From contig CBDDKS010000006.1 in NCBI GenBank assembly GCA_965230335.1, forward strand, positions 930,001-994,000: a DNA stretch of 64,000 bases, read 5' to 3'. Source of the stretch: CBDDKS01 sp965230335. GTDB lineage: Bacteria; Pseudomonadota; Gammaproteobacteria; Enterobacterales; Kangiellaceae. The notes below the pieces were generated by a model. That model was not told the origin of the DNA, did no database searches, and was given only the letters and a program-made list of their open reading frames with translations. The position numbers and the translations under genes are program-made. Below, piece by piece: positions 60,036 to 64,000 of this stretch. Positions within the stretch are counted from its first letter, which is position 1, and every line of letters begins with the position of its first letter.

Positions 60036-61313
60036 ATGACACACCAACCTTCTCACAACTCTATCAAAAAACATAAATTACTGGGTATTATCATTATTGT
60101 CATTACCGCGGTGATGCTTAGTGTCTTATATATTTTTAAACCACAACCAGAAGTCATTGATAATGATGATAACAGTCTTCTCGTTGAAGTCAGTTCCATT
60201 CAACCTCAAAACGTTCAATATTCTGTTCATAGTCAAGGCAATGTTTTGCCAAGAACAGAATCCACACTGATTGTAGAAGTATCCGGTAATGTTAACTATG
60301 TTTCTCCTCATTTTTATGTTGGCGGCCTTTTTAAAAAAGATGAATTACTCATAGAGTTAGATGCTTCTGAATATAAAGTCAATGTCAAACAGGCCGAAGC
60401 ACAATTGGCCAGTCAAAAAGCGCGCTATGCTCAGGAAAAAGCCCGAGCATTACAAGCACAAAAAGAGTGGGATTTATCAGGAAGGAAACGTAAGGATGCT
60501 CCCAAACTGGCTTTAAGAGAACCTTATCTGGATGAAGCCAAAGCTAACGTATTATCTGCCGAAGCCCATTTACTCAATGCTCAAAGACTATTAGATAAAA
60601 CCAAAATACGTGCACCTTACGACGGCATGGTTCGCATAAAGTCGGTAGATATTGGACAGTTCATTACGCTATCAACACCCGTGGCCACTATTTTTGCAAC
60701 AGATTTTGTCGAGGTTCGCCTGCCAATTAATGATGATGATTTAGGATTTATTCAACAAAATACTATTCAGCAAACATCCACACCGGATACAAATAGTCAA
60801 ACTTTTCCGCCTGTTTTATTAACAGCCAACTATGCCGGAAAACCACACCAATGGCTGGGACACCTGAAACACATAGAAGGTATTAAAGATCAAGCCAACC
60901 GAATCCATTATGGTATTGTCAGAGTCAAAGATCCTTATCAACTGGCTAACGAAACGAATACTATAAACAATGCTTCTTCCCATACAAGGAAACCACCATT
61001 AAAAGTAGGTACTTTTGTCAAAGCTTCTATTCAAGGTACTAAAGAAAGTCATATTATTGTTTTACCTCGTGAACGCTTTATAAATCTCAATCAGGTTTTG
61101 GTCAGTGATCAACAACAACAATTAGCTTTTCGAACACTTGATATCGTCAGAATTGAATCAGAAAAAGTGTATGTCCGTTCTGGTTTTTTGCCTGGCGATC
61201 AACTGATTGTGACCTCTATTGAAAATCCGGTACAAGGCACTCCCATTAAACTTAAAACCTCTGATAAGCTTAAACCTTCTGACAAATTTAAACCATCTGA
61301 TAACATGGAATAA
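60036..61313 (+). CDS. RND efflux periplasmic adaptor (membrane-fusion protein)
   Basis: About 425 residues from ATG 60036, chosen because earlier starts lie inside the zinc-finger gene. A membrane anchor LLGIIIIVITAVMLSVLYIF is followed by the split biotinyl-lipoyl domain (VSGNVNYVSPHFYVGGLFKK and KIRAPYDGMVRIKSVDIG), an alpha-hairpin of about 100 residues, and a beta-barrel domain. It ends with three tandem KPSDK-like repeats. With the RND gene following after 46 bases it should form a tripartite pump; substrate unknown. Confidence 0.9.
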   Translation: MTHQPSHNSIKKHKLLGIIIIVITAVMLSVLYIFKPQPEVIDNDDNSLLVEVSSIQPQNVQYSVHSQGNVLPRTESTLIVEVSGNVNYVSPHFYVGGLFKKDELLIELDASEYKVNVKQAEAQLASQKARYAQEKARALQAQKEWDLSGRKRKDAPKLALREPYLDEAKANVLSAEAHLLNAQRLLDKTKIRAPYDGMVRIKSVDIGQFITLSTPVATIFATDFVEVRLPINDDDLGFIQQNTIQQTSTPDTNSQTFPPVLLTANYAGKPHQWLGHLKHIEGIKDQANRIHYGIVRVKDPYQLANETNTINNASSHTRKPPLKVGTFVKASIQGTKESHIIVLPRERFINLNQVLVSDQQQQLAFRTLDIVRIESEKVYVRSGFLPGDQLIVTSIENPVQGTPIKLKTSDKLKPSDKFKPSDNME

Positions 61314-61359
61314 ATAATTTTGACCCATCTATCAATCATCATATCAGTTTATTGTTATT

Positions 61360-64000
61360 ATGCGACAATTTTATCGCTCTAATCCAAAAGTTGAAACATC
61401 TGGACTTATAGCCTGGTTTGTCAATAATCCAGTTGCTGCTAACTTGCTCATGTTTTTTATTATTTTTGCAGGATTCGTCTCTTATCAATTAATGACCAAA
61501 CGCATGATGCCTGATGTACAACCTAATATTGTGACTGTATCAGTACCTTACCTTGGTGCCGCACCCAGTGAAGTGGAGCAAGGTGTTATTATAAAAATTG
61601 AAGAAGCTATCCAGGATGTTAAAGGCATCAAAAAAACGACAGCAACAGCAAGAGAGAACCTGGGAGTTGTACAAATTCAACTGACCAATGAAGCTGAATT
61701 GGATAACTTACTCAATGAAATAAAAATTCGTATTGATGCTATCTCCACTTTTCCACAAGAAACTGAAAAACCTATTGTTGAAAAACTTGAATTTAAAATG
61801 GATGTTATGTGGCTGAGTATTTATGGTGATACTGATCTTAAAAGTCAACAAAGTATTGCACAAGAAATTCGTGATGATATTTTAGCATTGCGTGAAGTCA
61901 ACAGTGCCGAATTGATAGGTAATCGAGACTATGAAATAGGTATTGAGGTGCCAAGAAGCACTCTTGAAAAATACAATCTTACTTTATCTGAAATAGCTAA
62001 CGCTATTCGAAAACATTCTCTTGATCTGCCAGGTGGTGCTGTAAAAACTGCTGAAGGTAATATTCTGATAAGAACTCTAGGTCAGGCTTATACGGGAAAA
62101 GATTTTTCTAAAATTATTGTTAAAACTGACAGTGATGGCACACAACTTCTATTAAAAGATATTGCCAATATAAAAGATGCTTTTTCAGAAGATGATAACT
62201 TTGCACAATTTAATGGAAAAAAAGCATCTATTGTTAGAGTCCGATCGGTTGGAAAGCAAAATGATTTAAAAATATCAGCCGCTGTACATCAATATGTTGA
62301 GGAGAAAAAGTTACCTAATGGCATTCATATCCAGATATGGGGAGATGGTGCTTATTATTTACAACAACGTCTGGATATGATGTTTGATAATATGCTGCTG
62401 GGTGCTCTTCTGGTTTTTTTATTATTAACACTTTTCTTAAGAGTGAGAGTGGCTTTCTGGGTGTTGGTTGGTATACCCATTTGTTTTTTAGGCACCTTTC
62501 TTTTTATGGATAAATTAGGTTCTATCGCAACCACGATTAATTTTTTAAGTTTATTTGGTTTAATACTGGTTCTTGGTATTGTTGTTGATGATGCCATTAT
62601 TATTGGGGAAAGTATTTATTCTCAAATTAGAAAACATGGTCATACAAAGACCAATGTTATCCTGGGAGCACAGCGTGTGGCTATCCCTGCCACTTTTGGT
62701 GTATTAACCACTATTGCAGCTTTTGTACCCATGCTAACACTCAACTCTGTTGCGGCACCTTTTTTTGAAGCGATTTCAGTCGTTGTTATTTTATCATTGA
62801 TTTTTTCATTAATAGAATCCAAATGGATTTTACCTGCACATTTGGCTCATATGAAATTTACTGAAAATCAATCGCACAAGAAAAACCGTTTTTCTCAATA
62901 TCAGGATACTTGTCGTCAGTGGTTAGAAAACTTTGCTTTTGATAAATATCAGCCTTTTCTCAAAAAAATACTCGCCTATCGATATGAAACCTTAATCAGT
63001 TTCATCAGCCTGTTATTTTTAAGTATTGCACTGGTCATGAATGGCTGGATTAAATTTGAACTTTTCCCCAGTGTGCCTAACGATGGTATATTGGTTAGTT
63101 TTTCATTAAATGAAGGTTCATCAATAACACAACGAAATCAATTAATTGAACGACTGGAAACAACAGCTCAACAAACCAGCGACTCTTTAAGTAAGCAATA
63201 CAACAATAACAACCCTATTGTTGAGCATATTTTATCCTGGACAGAAAATGATATTAGTGGTGGTCTTTATATAGAATTGGAAAAAGGTGAAGAACGTTTA
63301 GTTAACACCTTCGATTTTGAAAAAGCCTGGCGAGAAAACTTTGGTGAAGTTGCTGGCGTTAATTATATTCGATTTATATCAGATGCAGGTGTGGGTGGCG
63401 AATCCAATTTAAGTTTTACTTTAGTCGGTAATGATTTTTCTGAATTGGAAACCGTATCTGAAAAACTCAAAGATCAACTGGCCACTTTCAATGGTGTCTA
63501 TGATATTCGTAGTTCTTATAATTCTGGCAGCCAGGAAATACAATTAAGACTCAAACCACATGCTGAAACATTAGGTATTAGTCTGGACAGTTTAGGTCAA
63601 CAAATACGTCATAGCTTTTATGGTGAAGAAGCTCAAAGAATTCAACGTGGTAAAGATGAAATCCGAGTCATGGTAAAACTACCTCTCAAAGAACGTCAAA
63701 CCATAGCTGATTTGGAAAATATAAACATTAAAACCAATCAAAATAAATGGGTTCCTTTTAAAACCATTGCCGATTACACAATTAAGAGCAGTTATGCTTC
63801 GATTCAAAGAGAAAACGGAAAAAGAGCCATTTCAGTCATGGCGGATATTAATCCTGAAATGATAGAGTCCAGAGTGGTTACTGAAAAAATGGAAAAAGAA
63901 TTGATTCCAGCCATATTAAAACAACACCCTCAGGTTACATTCAGTTTAAGTGGCAGTAGCCAGGAGCAAGAAGAGTTTACCAGTGAATTGATACCGGCTT
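61360..64000 (+). CDS. RND-family efflux pump, 3' end beyond the window
   Basis: The frame begins MRQFYRSNPKVETSGLIAWF and stays open to the window end (about 880 residues of the usual ~1030). First membrane helix NPVAANLLMFFIIFAGFVSY; proton-relay motif GIVVDDAIIIGESIYSQIR near residue 408 (the AcrB D407/D408 position). Large periplasmic loops lie on either side. It partners with the adaptor just upstream. Heavy-metal or hydrophobe type cannot be decided from this part. Confidence 0.9.
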   Translation, partial: MRQFYRSNPKVETSGLIAWFVNNPVAANLLMFFIIFAGFVSYQLMTKRMMPDVQPNIVTVSVPYLGAAPSEVEQGVIIKIEEAIQDVKGIKKTTATARENLGVVQIQLTNEAELDNLLNEIKIRIDAISTFPQETEKPIVEKLEFKMDVMWLSIYGDTDLKSQQSIAQEIRDDILALREVNSAELIGNRDYEIGIEVPRSTLEKYNLTLSEIANAIRKHSLDLPGGAVKTAEGNILIRTLGQAYTGKDFSKIIVKTDSDGTQLLLKDIANIKDAFSEDDNFAQFNGKKASIVRVRSVGKQNDLKISAAVHQYVEEKKLPNGIHIQIWGDGAYYLQQRLDMMFDNMLLGALLVFLLLTLFLRVRVAFWVLVGIPICFLGTFLFMDKLGSIATTINFLSLFGLILVLGIVVDDAIIIGESIYSQIRKHGHTKTNVILGAQRVAIPATFGVLTTIAAFVPMLTLNSVAAPFFEAISVVVILSLIFSLIESKWILPAHLAHMKFTENQSHKKNRFSQYQDTCRQWLENFAFDKYQPFLKKILAYRYETLISFISLLFLSIALVMNGWIKFELFPSVPNDGILVSFSLNEGSSITQRNQLIERLETTAQQTSDSLSKQYNNNNPIVEHILSWTENDISGGLYIELEKGEERLVNTFDFEKAWRENFGEVAGVNYIRFISDAGVGGESNLSFTLVGNDFSELETVSEKLKDQLATFNGVYDIRSSYNSGSQEIQLRLKPHAETLGISLDSLGQQIRHSFYGEEAQRIQRGKDEIRVMVKLPLKERQTIADLENINIKTNQNKWVPFKTIADYTIKSSYASIQRENGKRAISVMADINPEMIESRVVTEKMEKELIPAILKQHPQVTFSLSGSSQEQEEFTSELIPA

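Overview
The window reads as chromosomal DNA of an AT-rich gammaproteobacterium. The strongest clue is the conserved minus-strand order aspS, yebC, ruvC, ruvA, ruvB, ybgC, tolQ, tolR, tolA, tolB, pal, cpoB, queE, queC (12.4 kb down to 0.6 kb), an arrangement familiar from Pseudomonas-like gammaproteobacteria. OxyR, Dam, DgkA, GlnE, RsmF and the GspA/GspB pair support this. I cannot name the genus. No rRNA, tRNA, CRISPR array or transposase gene was recognised.

Layout. 0-12.5 kb: a partial cupin gene, queuosine precursor genes, the Tol-Pal envelope system, the RuvABC resolvasome, yebC and aspS. 12.5-14.8 kb: a small accessory patch. It holds a beheaded ADP-ribosyltransferase toxin tip followed by two overlapping small genes that look like immunity genes; the second is broken by an in-frame TGA. 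14.8-23.8 kb: oxyR, radA, a large protein with two PilZ domains, small membrane proteins, a HigBA-type toxin-antitoxin pair, dam, two small motility-type proteins and dgkA. 23.8-34.6 kb: rsmF, gspB/gspA (type II secretion assembly), a DUF4870 protein, cca, a very large unrecognised membrane protein and a DoxX-like protein.

34.6-39.1 kb is a mosaic accessory region. It has three copies of a short element with terminal inverted repeats, a duplicated scar carrying the 3' end of the DoxX-like gene, orphan small genes, and on the minus strand a run of four small genes each followed by an attC-like integron recombination site. No integrase is visible, so this looks like a cluster of attC sites lacking an integrase (CALIN).

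39.1-47.8 kb: aroA, then divergently a complete histidine operon. It opens with a His-rich leader peptide and an attenuator terminator and continues hisG, hisC-HAD, hisB, hisH, hisF, hisA-hisI-hisE, hisD. Two fusions stand out. HisC is fused to a HAD phosphatase that could supply the histidinol-phosphatase missing from the short HisB, and HisA is fused to HisI and HisE. Together these genes cover every step from PRPP/ATP to histidine if the HAD domain is the phosphatase.

47.8-64 kb: moeA; an SRPBCC/GyrI-like protein; an OmpA-type porin adjacent to a roughly 1570-residue repeat protein with a GlyGly-CTERM-like tail; glnE; a zf-CHCC protein; and an RND efflux adaptor with its partial RND pump running off the window end.
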